This document shows positions 18,171-28,504 of a stretch of 64,000 nucleotides of DNA, piece after piece (position 1 is the stretch's first letter; each line of letters starts with the position of its first letter). Position numbers and translations under genes: made by a program. The notes beneath the pieces were generated by a model. That model ran no database searches. It worked only from the letters and a program-made list of their open reading frames with translations, and was not told where the DNA came from. Origin of the DNA: Bacillus carboniphilus (GTDB lineage: Bacteria; Bacillota; Bacilli; Bacillales; JC228); NCBI RefSeq assembly GCF_039522365.1, contig NZ_BAAADJ010000004.1, positions 1 through 64,000 of the forward strand, in the 5' to 3' direction.

Positions 18171-19445
18171 TTATTCCTGAATCGCTTTTAATTGAGATAT
18201 GTCACCTAAACGATAGATGGTAATTTCGTTTGTTTCTGGCACACAGTTTTTCGTATCAAATACAACTGGTGTTTTCATTCGTTTCTTTAATTGATCAATT
18301 TCTAAGCTCTTAAACTCGTTATGATCAGCTAAAACGACAACTAAGTGTGCATCTGCAACTGCATCCTCAAAGCTATAAAGTGGGAACGATACTTGCTCCT
18401 CACGAACATGTGGATCGTGCGCTACAACATTTAGTCTTGGGTGCTTCACTAAGGATTCCGCAATATCTAACGCCGGGCTTTCACGGACGTCATCGATATT
18501 TCCTTTATATGTTAAACCAAATAAGGCAATTTTAGGGTTCTCGATTTCAGCTGTTAAACGCTCCACTTGTGCTTCGACAAAATGAGGCATGGAGTTGTTA
18601 ATTTTACGAGCTGTTTGAATCAACGGTGATTCTTCTGTTGCTTTTTCTACAATAAAGTATGGGTCAACAGCTAAACAGTGTCCACCTACTCCAGGACCTG
18701 GTAAGTGAATATTGACACGTGGATGGCGATTTGCTAATTCTATAACAGAGTGAGCGTTCACCCCTAGTTTTGCCGAGATTTTAACAAGTTCATTCGCTAA
18801 AGCAATATTCACATCACGGTACGTATTTTCCATTAGTTTAGACATTTCAGCTGTAACCGCTTCTGTCTCCATGACTTCGCCTTTAACAACAGCGCGATAC
18901 ACATCTGCAGCTTTCTTAGATGCTTCTGGTGTGATACCACCAACAATTCTTGTGTTCTCGATGAGTTCACGAAGAATATGTCCTGGTAATACACGCTCAG
19001 GACAGTGAGCAATCGCAACATCTTTATAAGGGTCTAGTCCCGCTTCTTTTATAATAGGAGCAACTAGGTCATCCATTGTTCTTGGAGGAATGGTGGATTC
19101 TACAATTAACACGTTCCCTTCTTTAATATGAGGAACAATGGCTTCTACTGCACTTTTTACATAGTCCACATTAGCTGTTAAATCTTCATGGATTGGTGTA
19201 GGAACGGCAACGATATACACATCCGCTTCTTCTGGCGTTATCGATGCACGAAGCTTTCCTTCCCTCACCACTTTTTCTACAACTTCAGGAAGACCTGGTT
19301 CTTCTATATGAATGTTTCCTTCATTCAATGAATCCACTACTTTTTTATTTACATCGACACCGACAACCTCGAATCCAGCTTGAGCAAAGATAGCAGAAGT
19401 CGGAAGGCCTATATATCCTAATCCAACTACACATATTTTTTTCAT
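18171..19445 (-). CDS. wecC: UDP-N-acetyl-D-mannosamine dehydrogenase type nucleotide-sugar dehydrogenase, 424 aa
   Basis: UDP-sugar dehydrogenase with an N-terminal Rossmann motif (VVGLGYIGLPTSAIFA), PTPI loop, the middle-domain segment SKLMENTYRDVNIALANEL, the active-site region GPGVGGHCLAVDPYF containing the catalytic Cys, and the C-terminal NAD-linked domain (FGLTYKGNIDDVRESPAL). The motif set matches WecC-type UDP-ManNAc dehydrogenases more than UDP-glucose dehydrogenases; exact substrate is inferred. Its product UDP-ManNAcA would feed the WecG-type transferase 13 nt downstream. The frame is open to 19499, but ATG at 19445 (GAGGT upstream) starts at MKKICVVGLGYIG, as family members do. 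Confidence 0.85.
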   Translation of the reverse strand: MKKICVVGLGYIGLPTSAIFAQAGFEVVGVDVNKKVVDSLNEGNIHIEEPGLPEVVEKVVREGKLRASITPEEADVYIVAVPTPIHEDLTANVDYVKSAVEAIVPHIKEGNVLIVESTIPPRTMDDLVAPIIKEAGLDPYKDVAIAHCPERVLPGHILRELIENTRIVGGITPEASKKAADVYRAVVKGEVMETEAVTAEMSKLMENTYRDVNIALANELVKISAKLGVNAHSVIELANRHPRVNIHLPGPGVGGHCLAVDPYFIVEKATEESPLIQTARKINNSMPHFVEAQVERLTAEIENPKIALFGLTYKGNIDDVRESPALDIAESLVKHPRLNVVAHDPHVREEQVSFPLYSFEDAVADAHLVVVLADHNEFKSLEIDQLKKRMKTPVVFDTKNCVPETNEITIYRLGDISQLKAIQE

Positions 19446-19868
19446 TAAAAAAAGACCTCGCTTTTTCGTTTGATGAGATACAAATGGGATGCAGGTCAAA
19501 ATTCCGATGATATTTACATATTTCGAAGAAGAGACTTTGTTTCTGACCTTCCACTTTCAATACTACTTGTTCCATCAAATAATTTTTCCCACATAGTATA
19601 TCATGCCAATTTTCGACGTGCATCTGTTTTCATTGTTGTAAAGGGGTATGAGTGTTAAAATAATCCTTGTATTTAAGGATTTTTGTCGAATTGGCAAGGC
19701 TGAACCGTACTATTAAAAGTTCGTGACATTTTCATTATAGACAAGTTTCAGCAAAAAATCCCACTACATAGTAGACGTTTTAAAACAGAAAAAGTTTACC
19801 GATTTGAATTGATTTACAAATTATAACAGGAGTGGGCCTTATTCCTGTTCAAAGAAGGTGCCAAACAA
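19446..19868. other. Divergent intergenic region with a small hairpin
   Basis: About 420 bp between divergent genes; promoters for both sides are expected here. AATCCTT (about 19661) pairs with AAGGATT around GTATTT and is followed by TTTTG on the plus strand. It could be a weak terminator or attenuator ahead of the MurJ-type gene. No ORF with a ribosome binding site was seen. Confidence 0.35.
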
Positions 19869-21392
19869 ATGGCCAATTTACGAAAAACAGCCATATGGAT
19901 CACCCTGTTGGCTGTTGTTTTAAAGCTATCAGGCTTACTACGTGAAAGCGTCATCGCCAGCCAATTTGGTGCAAGTGCTGCAACCGACGGCTTTTGGTTA
20001 GCTTTTTCCTTTATTACGCTAATTGTAGCTATGATTTCAGTCGGCTTTAATAATGTATTTCTTCCTTTATATACGAAAGAACGCAAAACCAATCCTGTGC
20101 AAACAGAAAAGAATGCAAATGCTCTATTAAACAGTACCGCCATACTATTCATCGTACTAACCATTCCACTTGTTTTGTTTGTTGAACAAATTGTTCCTCT
20201 TATCTTCTGGGATATGCAACCCGAGACAGAGGAAGTGGCTGTTCATATCACCCGGGTATTTTTTATGGGAATGGGAGCGATTGCGTTAAATGGGGTATTA
20301 GAGTCGTACCTTCAATCACGAAAGACATTTGTTCCATCTCAAGTTTCGAAATTACTTGCGACGTTGATGGCAGCTGTATTTGCACTTCTGTTCTCTGAAC
20401 AATGGGGGATTTACAGTGTTGCTTATGGTTTTCTATTTGGAACTGTCTGTGGTGTGATCCTACAATTTTTCTTTTTAACCAAAAGGGACTTTCAATGGAA
20501 ACCGTACATTAAAGTTGATAGAGATTTTAGCAAAGTCTATATGGTTCTAATCATCCCTTCCCTACTGAATTCTGTAGTCGGACAAATTAACATGTTTGTA
20601 AATAAGAACTTTGCCCAATCTACAACCGAAAGTGCTGTTACCTATTTAAATAATGCATCTTTGCTAGTCAGTATCCCCCATGCCATTTATGGGACTACGA
20701 TTGCTGCGATTATTTTTACATTGTTATCAGACCAAGTAGATGACCAAAAAGAATTTCAGCTTACCTTTTTTAGAGGGATGCAATTAACGTTACTTACCCT
20801 GCTTCCTATTGTTGGAGTAATGTTTATTGTCGGGTATGAGGCTTTGGAGTTAATTTATCAACGTGGGGCGTATACGGCTGAGGATACACGAGGCACATTC
20901 CTTGCGTTAGTCATGTATTTACCACTGATTATTACTCAAGGTCTGCAATTTATTGTGTCTAAGTCCATGTACGCCAAAGGAAAAACGGCCGTTGTCTTCC
21001 GGATCAGTGTGACAACAATCGCACTAAACATTCTTCTTAACTTCTTACTAGTGGATCAATACGGATACCCAGGGCTCGCTTTATCTACTTCACTAGTGTC
21101 GGTATACTTCCTAACTGTTTCAACGTTTTATGTATATAAAGATTTTGACAAGGGTGAAGCTAAAAAGCTTGGTAGACTATTATTCAGAGGAATTCCACCT
21201 ACTCTAGTAATGGTAATATTGTTATATGGATTAAAACAGACCGGAATTTTCGACTCACTTTACTCTTTATTTGAACTGATGATCTATGTTCCACTTGGGG
21301 TTATCATTTATGTAGTTGCTCTTTATCTTTTTTATAAAGAGGGCTATACCAATCTCTTAGGTATATTAAAAAGAAGAAAAGCCACCCATTAA
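19869..21392 (+). CDS. murJ: MurJ/MviN-type lipid flippase, 507 aa
   Basis: MOP-superfamily transporter with about 14 membrane segments. Family marks are KLSGLLRESVIASQFGASAATDGFWLAF near the N-terminus, NNVFLPLY, and REVERSE-type spacing of a long central region with YQRGAYTAEDT. MurJ proteins flip lipid II for peptidoglycan; Bacillus genomes carry several paralogues, and in this surface-polymer locus this one could instead flip a wall-polymer precursor. It differs from the Wzx-type flippase encoded at 6301-7743, so the locus encodes two flippases. GAAGGTG precedes ATG 19869. Confidence 0.82.
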   Translation: MANLRKTAIWITLLAVVLKLSGLLRESVIASQFGASAATDGFWLAFSFITLIVAMISVGFNNVFLPLYTKERKTNPVQTEKNANALLNSTAILFIVLTIPLVLFVEQIVPLIFWDMQPETEEVAVHITRVFFMGMGAIALNGVLESYLQSRKTFVPSQVSKLLATLMAAVFALLFSEQWGIYSVAYGFLFGTVCGVILQFFFLTKRDFQWKPYIKVDRDFSKVYMVLIIPSLLNSVVGQINMFVNKNFAQSTTESAVTYLNNASLLVSIPHAIYGTTIAAIIFTLLSDQVDDQKEFQLTFFRGMQLTLLTLLPIVGVMFIVGYEALELIYQRGAYTAEDTRGTFLALVMYLPLIITQGLQFIVSKSMYAKGKTAVVFRISVTTIALNILLNFLLVDQYGYPGLALSTSLVSVYFLTVSTFYVYKDFDKGEAKKLGRLLFRGIPPTLVMVILLYGLKQTGIFDSLYSLFELMIYVPLGVIIYVVALYLFYKEGYTNLLGILKRRKATH

Positions 21393-21433
21393 AAAAATCC
21401 CTTAGGACGCGATTGGTCCTAAGGGATTTTTTT
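21390..21433. terminator. Bidirectional terminator between convergent genes
   Basis: AAATCCCTTAGGAC pairs with GTCCTAAGGGATTT around GCGATTG-type loop, with A-run and T-run flanks. Serves the flippase and glucosaminidase genes. Confidence 0.9.
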
Positions 21434-23436
21434 TATTCATTTACTGTATTGAGCTTAACCGCATGTAAGGAGTATACATACCCTTCTTCATGCTCTAGTT
21501 TATCAGAGATAATTCTATACCAGATGGATGTATCTGGCGCCATTACTTCTTCCAAAATGACAACTGGGTAACCAGCCTGGTCATACTGGAAGATAGGGGT
21601 GTTATTCTCCGTGCTTGCTACTGAACGAATGTTTAGCTGCGTAGAGATTGTCATACCAATTTGGTATTTTCCAAGGTCTTTTTTACCTAGTGCCTTGTCG
21701 ATTCCATACATATGTCTGGAAACCTTTAATCCCCAATATGGGTCAGAAGCATAGCGTCTGTTGACCCCAATGGATTTGTTCCCTGCAACCGCCCCGTGAT
21801 CGAAGCTTACATTAGGGTTTACATATTTAGCATTTAAAACGTGGATGGCTAATGTTTCAATACACTCTTCAACACTAGCAAAATACTTAGCTCTGTCTGG
21901 ATCGGAATCTACAGCGTTAATTCCAAACAGGTTATTTCTTTCAATCGCATATTTACTAGTACCCCACTCACTTTCATGAGCAGCCATTCCTAGAATAAAT
22001 AATGCATTGATTCGGTACTTTTCTTCCATTTCTTTTAGGAAAGCACCTTTGCCTTTTAGCAATCCTTTTTCAGCGATATCCTTAAGATGAGGATACTTTG
22101 TAGGGTTGCTATCGTATAAAGCTTGGAACTCTTGAAGTTTTGAATCAATAAATTGATCTAATTCTTCTGCCGTATAACTCGTTTCAGTTCGAATCGGTAA
22201 GTACTGGAAGTAGTTGTAAGCTGTTCCTACCTTTTCGCCGTTCTCATTGAAGTAGTCATACCCATTCCAGCTATAATAGTTCTTTCCTTGCTCTAAGAAA
22301 TCTGGAGCTGGTCCAACTGCGTAACCATTGTGATACCATTTTTTCTCGTAACCATACTCTAAGTGGATTAAGTCACCAGCAGCATCTACTTGGTAGTATG
22401 ATCTCTTGTCTACTTGCGCTGTTGGGATTAGTTTGACTGTTGAAGGCTTCACATAACCTTCAGTATCAGCAACACGAACCTTTACATAGTCTTCAGTAGA
22501 TTCTATATACTCAAGCTCACGATAAAGCTCTACTCCGAACATAACACTAGCGCTGGTAAAGGATTTATTCGAGTAGAATATAGATTGATTGTCTGGATTC
22601 GGGACCGTAAGAGCAATACCAGATGGCATTGTTAAGATGTCCTCACCTAATGAAACCACTTGTGTCTCTACTGATGTTACAGCTGCCATTGCTGCATCGT
22701 AGGATTCATAGTTCGCTTCAGAATAGACAATACTTCCATCGGCTTGAATCGTTCCTAATTTATAGAATTCTGGTTCCTCTTCACCTGGAGGTAATTCACC
22801 TTCACCAAACTGCGCTTCATATGCTTTTAGCAAACCTGAGATAAAAGCGGCTGCTTCAGCGCGAGTTGCAAAGTTCTTTGGTCTGAATGTATCATCTGGA
22901 AAACCGTTGATAATACCTAAACCAACATTTCGTTTTACGGCTGTTTTAAAGATGTCATTTGTAATTTGATCTTGGTCTGTAAACGTTAGTTCTGCTTCTG
23001 GCATATCCATTTCTAGATGCTCCATTGCATTACTAATGATTAAAGCCATTTGCTCCCTTGAAATAGGATCTGCTGGTCTGAATAACCCATCAGTTCCGCC
23101 ATTTACAATTTTGGACTCTGCTACTGCGTTAACCCCAGCAGCTAATACAGAACCTGGTGAAACATCAGGAAATAAATTCGGTCCATCTTGTTTCAAATTG
23201 AGTGCTCTGGACACATAGTTTGCAAACTCAGCTCTTGTAATAATCTGTCCCGGCTTGTAAATATTGTTTCCATAGCCAAAAATGACTTCTAATTCGATCA
23301 GATGTCTCATTTGGGCTTCAAGTTTAATGCCCGTAATGTCATCTTCTCCCTCTGCTGCTTTTGCTTGATTAGTAGGTAAGGAGAATAACCCCAATGCCAT
23401 AACCAATGCTACAAAAGCTGCGACTAATTTTTTCAA
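21433..23436 (-). CDS. SLH-anchored glucosaminidase (LytD-like autolysin), 667 aa
   Basis: Signal peptide ending near NQAKA, three SLH motifs (about residues 35-210; for example FPDVSPGSVLAAGV and GIINGFPDDTFRPKNFATRAEAAAFI), an SH3-like part, then an endo-beta-N-acetylglucosaminidase domain at about 420-590. The last has the catalytic-Glu motif GMAAHESEWGTSKYAIERNNLFGI and the trailing YASDPYWGLKVSRHM. A C-terminal SH3-like segment follows. It likely cuts GlcNAc-MurNAc bonds in peptidoglycan while held to the wall polymer by SLH. The start is TTG at 23436, defined by GGAGGGGG 8 nt upstream. Confidence 0.88.
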   Translation of the reverse strand: MKKLVAAFVALVMALGLFSLPTNQAKAAEGEDDITGIKLEAQMRHLIELEVIFGYGNNIYKPGQIITRAEFANYVSRALNLKQDGPNLFPDVSPGSVLAAGVNAVAESKIVNGGTDGLFRPADPISREQMALIISNAMEHLEMDMPEAELTFTDQDQITNDIFKTAVKRNVGLGIINGFPDDTFRPKNFATRAEAAAFISGLLKAYEAQFGEGELPPGEEEPEFYKLGTIQADGSIVYSEANYESYDAAMAAVTSVETQVVSLGEDILTMPSGIALTVPNPDNQSIFYSNKSFTSASVMFGVELYRELEYIESTEDYVKVRVADTEGYVKPSTVKLIPTAQVDKRSYYQVDAAGDLIHLEYGYEKKWYHNGYAVGPAPDFLEQGKNYYSWNGYDYFNENGEKVGTAYNYFQYLPIRTETSYTAEELDQFIDSKLQEFQALYDSNPTKYPHLKDIAEKGLLKGKGAFLKEMEEKYRINALFILGMAAHESEWGTSKYAIERNNLFGINAVDSDPDRAKYFASVEECIETLAIHVLNAKYVNPNVSFDHGAVAGNKSIGVNRRYASDPYWGLKVSRHMYGIDKALGKKDLGKYQIGMTISTQLNIRSVASTENNTPIFQYDQAGYPVVILEEVMAPDTSIWYRIISDKLEHEEGYVYSLHAVKLNTVNE

Positions 23437-23567
23437 TCCGTTTTCCCCCTCCTATTTTGTCGAATTTGAAATGATTTTGTAACACAACTATCTTTTATTC
23501 TAACAACCTTGTAATTAAAACGGAATAGTCTTTTAGTTTTGTTATTTACTGGATTTTTAAAATCAAT

Positions 23568-23597
23568 AAAAAAAGCGGCACATGACCGCTTCTTTAC
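23568..23597 (-). terminator. Terminator of the large subtilase gene
   Basis: Minus strand AAGCGG / CCGCTT hairpin with loop TCATGTG, followed by TTTTTATT; it overlaps the stop codon region. Confidence 0.75.
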
Positions 23598-26500
23598 TCC
23601 ATAAAATAAACTTTGAACTCATATGGTGTCACAGCTGCGTTGTTGTTGGCATCTCTAAGCCTTACGTGGTAAGACCCTGCCTTAAGTTGTAAGTTAAATA
23701 CTTCGTCATCACCCCATGCATATTCATCAGCAGAATGAATGAGTTTACCATTATGGTAGACTTCTACAACAGAATCGATTTCATCACTGGTCACCATTCT
23801 AAATCGGACAAGTGAATCCTGTATAACATTCACTTGATACCAATCCTCATCACCAAAGTCTACACCTGTATTCAAGTACCCGGTTGCTGAAAACAGTCTA
23901 GATGTTACCTTTTTTGTAAATAACGGTTTGGAAGGGATGTTCCCATTTACAACAGATCCAGCATCCTCATCTTTCTGATTCTGTTCTTGAAGTGTAAACT
24001 CATATGGCCAAAGCGTAAACGGACTACCGGTTTCCGTATAGGATTCTAACAAAATAAAGTAATTTTTACCTTCTGTCGTTTTGAAGGCACCCGTTGTCAT
24101 CCCATTTGCTGAGAGTGGGTCAATATATTGGATTTTCCGCCATTCTTCCTCATCTATGGTTCTATTATTATTGGAATCTTCAATGACAGCTACAAAGCTA
24201 TGAAACGGATCTACTAATCCCTTCGGCAACTGCTTGAGTGCATCATCTAGTTGACCACGCTTCATTGTGACACCGTATAACGCATCCTTATCTGCATTCA
24301 AGTAGAATACATCCCGGTCACCTGCCGTAGCAAAGTTCCCTGTAAATGAGCTAGACGGGAGATTTTTTACATCCGTTGTTTCATCATTACTTTCATATGC
24401 ATCTTCATGATTCTTCAATACTACTTCTGAGGTAAAGGCGTAAGGGTTAAATGAAATTCCACTGTTATTAAAGTAGTTTTCGTTTAACTTAACAAAGTAC
24501 CTGTTCCCTTTACGAAGAGAAGTATAAAGTTCCTTTTTGGTTTCTGGAGCCATAGTGGTCCATGAAATATTGGTGCCTAACCAACGCAAATATCGGTATT
24601 CTTCACCATCCGGAGTTTCCTCCGTACCGATTTCATAAATCTCTACCATTGGGTATGATTGTGGAGAATTAACAAGATCAAATTTATAGACTCCCGTTTC
24701 TGGCGCTTCAAAAGAATACCAATCTTCATCACCCATCATTTGTAAATATCCAGAAGCCTCCTCGCCTACTTCATAAGGCAAAGCAGCGCTTTCTATTTGA
24801 GATAGGTAATCTTCATACGGATCATAAGCTTCATCCTCTGCAATAGCTGCAATCGAAGCTTTCTGTGCTTCTAATGATTTTTCTTCCATCATATCCATCG
24901 GCATCATACCAAACGGATACCCATCCTCATCAGGTGGTAATACCTTCCCTTCAATGTCTAAATAGTATGGTACAAGGGAATGCTCTGGCTCTATATTTTC
25001 GGTTTCCATATTTGGATTGATTATATAGTCATACATACCAAAATAATTAGGTGCGTCATTTGTTACTTTAATAATGTAAGACTCGCCAGGCATAGCTTCA
25101 AAGGTTAAAACTTCTCCTTCACCATAGCCATTATTGTTCGCAACCATAATCGGATAAAGAGGGAAGTCTATTTCAGCTCTCTTATCTGCTGGAATTTGTT
25201 CTAACTCTTTTAATAACATCTCATCTTCAAAATAGACAGACAGGGCTGAGTTAATTCCCGGTACTGCACTTAATTCAACACGAACAACCTGTTGTTCATT
25301 TACTTCGACTTTATAAAAGTCCTCTGCTGCCAATTTAAAGTCTTCAGATACTAATGTTCCTTTTCCACTGAAAGGCAGGGTTACTTTTGTAGGATTCGAA
25401 AAAGAAGTTAATTCTTCTTCAGGTAAATCGCTTGCAACATTTACATCTAGTGAGTAGGATACTCTTTCAGCTTCCGAGTCATCATAATTCCCATTTAGCT
25501 CCACTACGCTAACTGCCATCGGACCTGAAAAAGGAATTTTCACAAGCGTTCCTTCTGCCAAATTCTCTGCAACATTATTTATCTCTTTTGTATACCTATA
25601 ACCTTCACCGTATAGGTTTACCTTTAACCCAAAATCATAATGTTCTGCACCATTTAGTTGTAGTTGAACGTATTCCCCTTCTTTTGCTTCAAACTGATAC
25701 CATTTTTCTTCATATGGCTTAACGATGGCCCCATCGTAAGATTGGCTAGTAGCTGGATCAATTACAGAAGCAGTAGAAAGGATTTCTTCCTTTGTTAGGT
25801 CTTTTTTCTCTAAAGCTGGTAATTGATTCATATCAAACTGTAGTGCTGCTACTGGATTAACTAATCCATTTCCATATGTTGCATCAAAGCCATTGCTTCC
25901 TAAATCATCTGCTGTTTTTTCTAAAATATACTCCACCTGCAATGGTGTCAGGTTTGGATTCTTTGAAAGTAGTAAAGACGCAACTCCAGCAATAATCGGA
26001 GATGCCATAGATGTTCCACTTAACTCTGCATATGTAGAACCTTTTTCGTAATCATAAAGAGGAGCGTATATGGAATCCCCGGGTGCTACGATGTCCACTG
26101 AGGGTCCAAAAGTTGAGAATTCAGCTAATTCCTTTTTGTCATTAACCGCCCCAACTGAAATAACTCCTTCGTAAGATGCTGGATAGCTCTTTGTATCATC
26201 TCCGGTGTTCCCTGCAGCCGCCACCACTACTACATTTTGTTTTACTGCTTCCTTTACAGCATCCTCGATGACTGGAGATGGCATAAAGGATCCTAAACTC
26301 ATGTTGATGACTTTAGCTCCATTTTTAACGGCATATAGAATTCCTTCGGCTATTGCATAATCAGTAGCTCCCCACTGGCGGTTAAAAACGTCAATAGACA
26401 TGATTTCAACATTCGGATTGACTCCGAAACCACCGACTTCATTTCCTTTTTCAGCGCCAATGATTCCGGCCACGTGGGTACCATGATAATCGGCCAACGG

Positions 26501-27085
26501 TTGTCTCAAAGGATTAACCGTGTTATAACCTGGAATGAGTTTATCTTTTAATTCTGGATGATTATCATCCACTCCTTGGTCAATTACTGCAACTTTCACT
26601 ACATGTTTACCAGCTAAACCATGAGCTTTAGCAATCTGTAGCATATCTAAATGATATTGTTCAGATGCCTTTTCATCTGTGCCAGCAAATGGTGTGAAGT
26701 AGACACTAGGTTTAACAGATAGAACATTGTCATAACTCATGTACTGATTGATCACTTTGTCTAACTGATCTTTATTTTTCACTTTCACTATTGCATATTG
26801 TAGCTCTTGGATGTTTTGAACGACCGTTGCTTGAGCCTGTTGATTTTGACTCGAGGTCAAAGGTGTTTTGTATTTTACCACTAGTGTGTCCGCGCTCATG
26901 GCTGGGTTCTGTGACTGCTGATTTTGTGAGTGTTGTAACAGTGGACTGTTTTGTACAATGGAAGAAATATGAGCTTTATGTGCTTCCTTCCCTGATTGGT
27001 CATTAGCACTGACCCCAGTTGCTAGCGAAGAAAGAACAAGCCCCGTTGCCAAAGTGGCACTCAAAGCTTTCTTTATCTTTTTCAT
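23594..27085 (-). CDS. Large secreted S8 subtilisin-like protease with repeated PPC-type domains, 1163 aa
   Basis: Signal peptide ending near GVSAND, an inhibitor-like propeptide (about residues 50-125), then the peptidase S8 domain. The catalytic triad is Asp169 (VAVIDQG), His201 (HGTHVAG) and Ser359 (SGTSMASP). The Asp is followed by Q-G where D-S/T-G is usual. The remaining ~750 residues contain several PPC-like beta-sandwich modules with the WYxFEA pattern (EKWYQFEAKEGE, DWYSFEAPETG, DWYQVNV). No SLH motif is visible, unlike its neighbours. ATG at 27085 is preceded by AAGGGGGATC; the upstream extension is rejected. Confidence 0.88.
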   Translation of the reverse strand: MKKIKKALSATLATGLVLSSLATGVSANDQSGKEAHKAHISSIVQNSPLLQHSQNQQSQNPAMSADTLVVKYKTPLTSSQNQQAQATVVQNIQELQYAIVKVKNKDQLDKVINQYMSYDNVLSVKPSVYFTPFAGTDEKASEQYHLDMLQIAKAHGLAGKHVVKVAVIDQGVDDNHPELKDKLIPGYNTVNPLRQPLADYHGTHVAGIIGAEKGNEVGGFGVNPNVEIMSIDVFNRQWGATDYAIAEGILYAVKNGAKVINMSLGSFMPSPVIEDAVKEAVKQNVVVVAAAGNTGDDTKSYPASYEGVISVGAVNDKKELAEFSTFGPSVDIVAPGDSIYAPLYDYEKGSTYAELSGTSMASPIIAGVASLLLSKNPNLTPLQVEYILEKTADDLGSNGFDATYGNGLVNPVAALQFDMNQLPALEKKDLTKEEILSTASVIDPATSQSYDGAIVKPYEEKWYQFEAKEGEYVQLQLNGAEHYDFGLKVNLYGEGYRYTKEINNVAENLAEGTLVKIPFSGPMAVSVVELNGNYDDSEAERVSYSLDVNVASDLPEEELTSFSNPTKVTLPFSGKGTLVSEDFKLAAEDFYKVEVNEQQVVRVELSAVPGINSALSVYFEDEMLLKELEQIPADKRAEIDFPLYPIMVANNNGYGEGEVLTFEAMPGESYIIKVTNDAPNYFGMYDYIINPNMETENIEPEHSLVPYYLDIEGKVLPPDEDGYPFGMMPMDMMEEKSLEAQKASIAAIAEDEAYDPYEDYLSQIESAALPYEVGEEASGYLQMMGDEDWYSFEAPETGVYKFDLVNSPQSYPMVEIYEIGTEETPDGEEYRYLRWLGTNISWTTMAPETKKELYTSLRKGNRYFVKLNENYFNNSGISFNPYAFTSEVVLKNHEDAYESNDETTDVKNLPSSSFTGNFATAGDRDVFYLNADKDALYGVTMKRGQLDDALKQLPKGLVDPFHSFVAVIEDSNNNRTIDEEEWRKIQYIDPLSANGMTTGAFKTTEGKNYFILLESYTETGSPFTLWPYEFTLQEQNQKDEDAGSVVNGNIPSKPLFTKKVTSRLFSATGYLNTGVDFGDEDWYQVNVIQDSLVRFRMVTSDEIDSVVEVYHNGKLIHSADEYAWGDDEVFNLQLKAGSYHVRLRDANNNAAVTPYEFKVYFME

Positions 27086-27317
27086 GTGATCCCCCTTAAA
27101 AATGTTTAGTTTGATTTTGTAAAAAAGTCCTTTAGCAGGCAAGTGTCCCCCTTCCTAAAAAATACCTACTATATAAGACTATGTTTCTATTGTAAAAGTT
27201 TCATATTTAGTTAAATTTATCCAATAATTTCGTATGACAAGTTTGGACAAGTTTTTTTTACAAGTTTTTTGGGTAAAAAGAGTATGTAGAGAAATAATGA
27301 GACTATTTTGAGGCATA

Positions 27318-27352
27318 CAAAAAAGCCCTAGCAGGTAGCTAAGGCTTTAATA
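27318..27352 (-). terminator. Terminator of the NlpC/P60-SLH gene
   Basis: Minus strand AAAGCCTTAGC / GCTAGGGCTTT with loop TACCT, followed by T-run. Confidence 0.85.
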
Positions 27353-27361
27353 AATTGATTT

Positions 27362-28345
27362 TTAGTAGTTAGAGCTATAAATAGCTACTGAGAAGTCCGC
27401 CCTTGATGCTCGGTCAGTCGCTCTAAAGTTTGGTCCATTAAAGAATGAAATTTTATCTGTACCGTGAAGGTTTACGATTGAGCTGTATGCCCAATATTCG
27501 GAACCGACATCTTTATAGACAATAGCTGCAGAAGATGCTGCATTAGAATCTTGGATAAATGCGTGATCGACAATGTAGGCCATTTGAGCACGTGTCAGAT
27601 ACTCATTCGGTCTAAATGTTCCATCAGGAAATCCATTTATAATACCTAATGACTTAATAGCTGCAATATCATGAGCAAATGTTGTATTAGGGTTAACATC
27701 GGTAAATGGATTTAAATCTGTAGCTTTTAATCCTAGTACTCTATTAAGAATAGCTGCTGCTTGCCCGCGTGTAATAGGAGTTTCAGGTTTAAAAGAGTTA
27801 TCATTATATCCACTAATTATATTGTCTTCATGTAATGCCATAATGGCAGTGTAAGCTTTATGTTCCTTTGAAAGGTCTGTAAAACCATCATATGTGATTC
27901 CTGACAGCCTCTTTGCTCCCGCATAGTGTTTACTCCAGTAAGAATTACTAAGGGAGACAATCGCAACACCACTTGAAGAAGTCGCACTGATGAATTTATT
28001 ATCTCCAACATAAATTCCAGAGTGAGATATTCCTGCTTTATATGTATTTTTAAAGAAAACAAAATCTCCTGGTTGAAGGTTACTCTTGTCTACTGCTGTT
28101 CCAAGTTGATATTGATCGGCTGATGTTCTTGGCAATGTCATGCCTAGTTGATTCATCACATAGACCAAGTATCCTGAACAATCAAAACCAGATGTTGGTG
28201 AGTTCCCTCCAAATGAGTAACGAACCCCTTCATATTCCTTAGCCTTTTGAACCAATTCCTCGTTTGTTGCTGCTTGTGCGTCTGGACTTGGTAAAAGTAA
28301 TAAGGCAAGTGCTAAGATTGGTAAAAGTAATAGCTGTCGGTACAT
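27362..28345 (-). CDS. NlpC/P60 cell-wall endopeptidase with C-terminal SLH motifs, 327 aa
   Basis: Signal peptide (LLLPILALALLLLPS, cleavage near AQAA), NlpC/P60 domain directly after it (about residues 28-145), then three SLH motifs (about 150-327). The catalytic Cys56 lies in SGFDCSGYLVY and His108 in SHSGIYVG, as in gamma-D-glutamyl-diamino acid endopeptidases that cut peptidoglycan stem peptides. SLH units include FKPETPITRGQAAAIL and GIINGFPDGTFRPNEYLTRAQMAYIV. The third SLH is shorter and less typical. ATG at 28345 after GAGAGGTG. Confidence 0.9.
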   Translation of the reverse strand: MYRQLLLLPILALALLLLPSPDAQAATNEELVQKAKEYEGVRYSFGGNSPTSGFDCSGYLVYVMNQLGMTLPRTSADQYQLGTAVDKSNLQPGDFVFFKNTYKAGISHSGIYVGDNKFISATSSSGVAIVSLSNSYWSKHYAGAKRLSGITYDGFTDLSKEHKAYTAIMALHEDNIISGYNDNSFKPETPITRGQAAAILNRVLGLKATDLNPFTDVNPNTTFAHDIAAIKSLGIINGFPDGTFRPNEYLTRAQMAYIVDHAFIQDSNAASSAAIVYKDVGSEYWAYSSIVNLHGTDKISFFNGPNFRATDRASRADFSVAIYSSNY

Positions 28346-28504
28346 GATGTTATTACACCTCTCACTAAAGACGAATTTTGATTTTGAGAGCTTCCCTCTC
28401 TAATCATCTAATGAGAGTTTACCAGATTTTTTCGACAATTTTCGTTACGGTTGTGTTACAGTTGCATTACTTTCTTCTAACTCTTCGACCTTTTTCATCT
28501 TCTC

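Noticed and set aside
19345-19623. 92-aa minus-strand frame upstream of the dehydrogenase
   Set aside because: It overlaps the dehydrogenase start in another frame and has no binding site.
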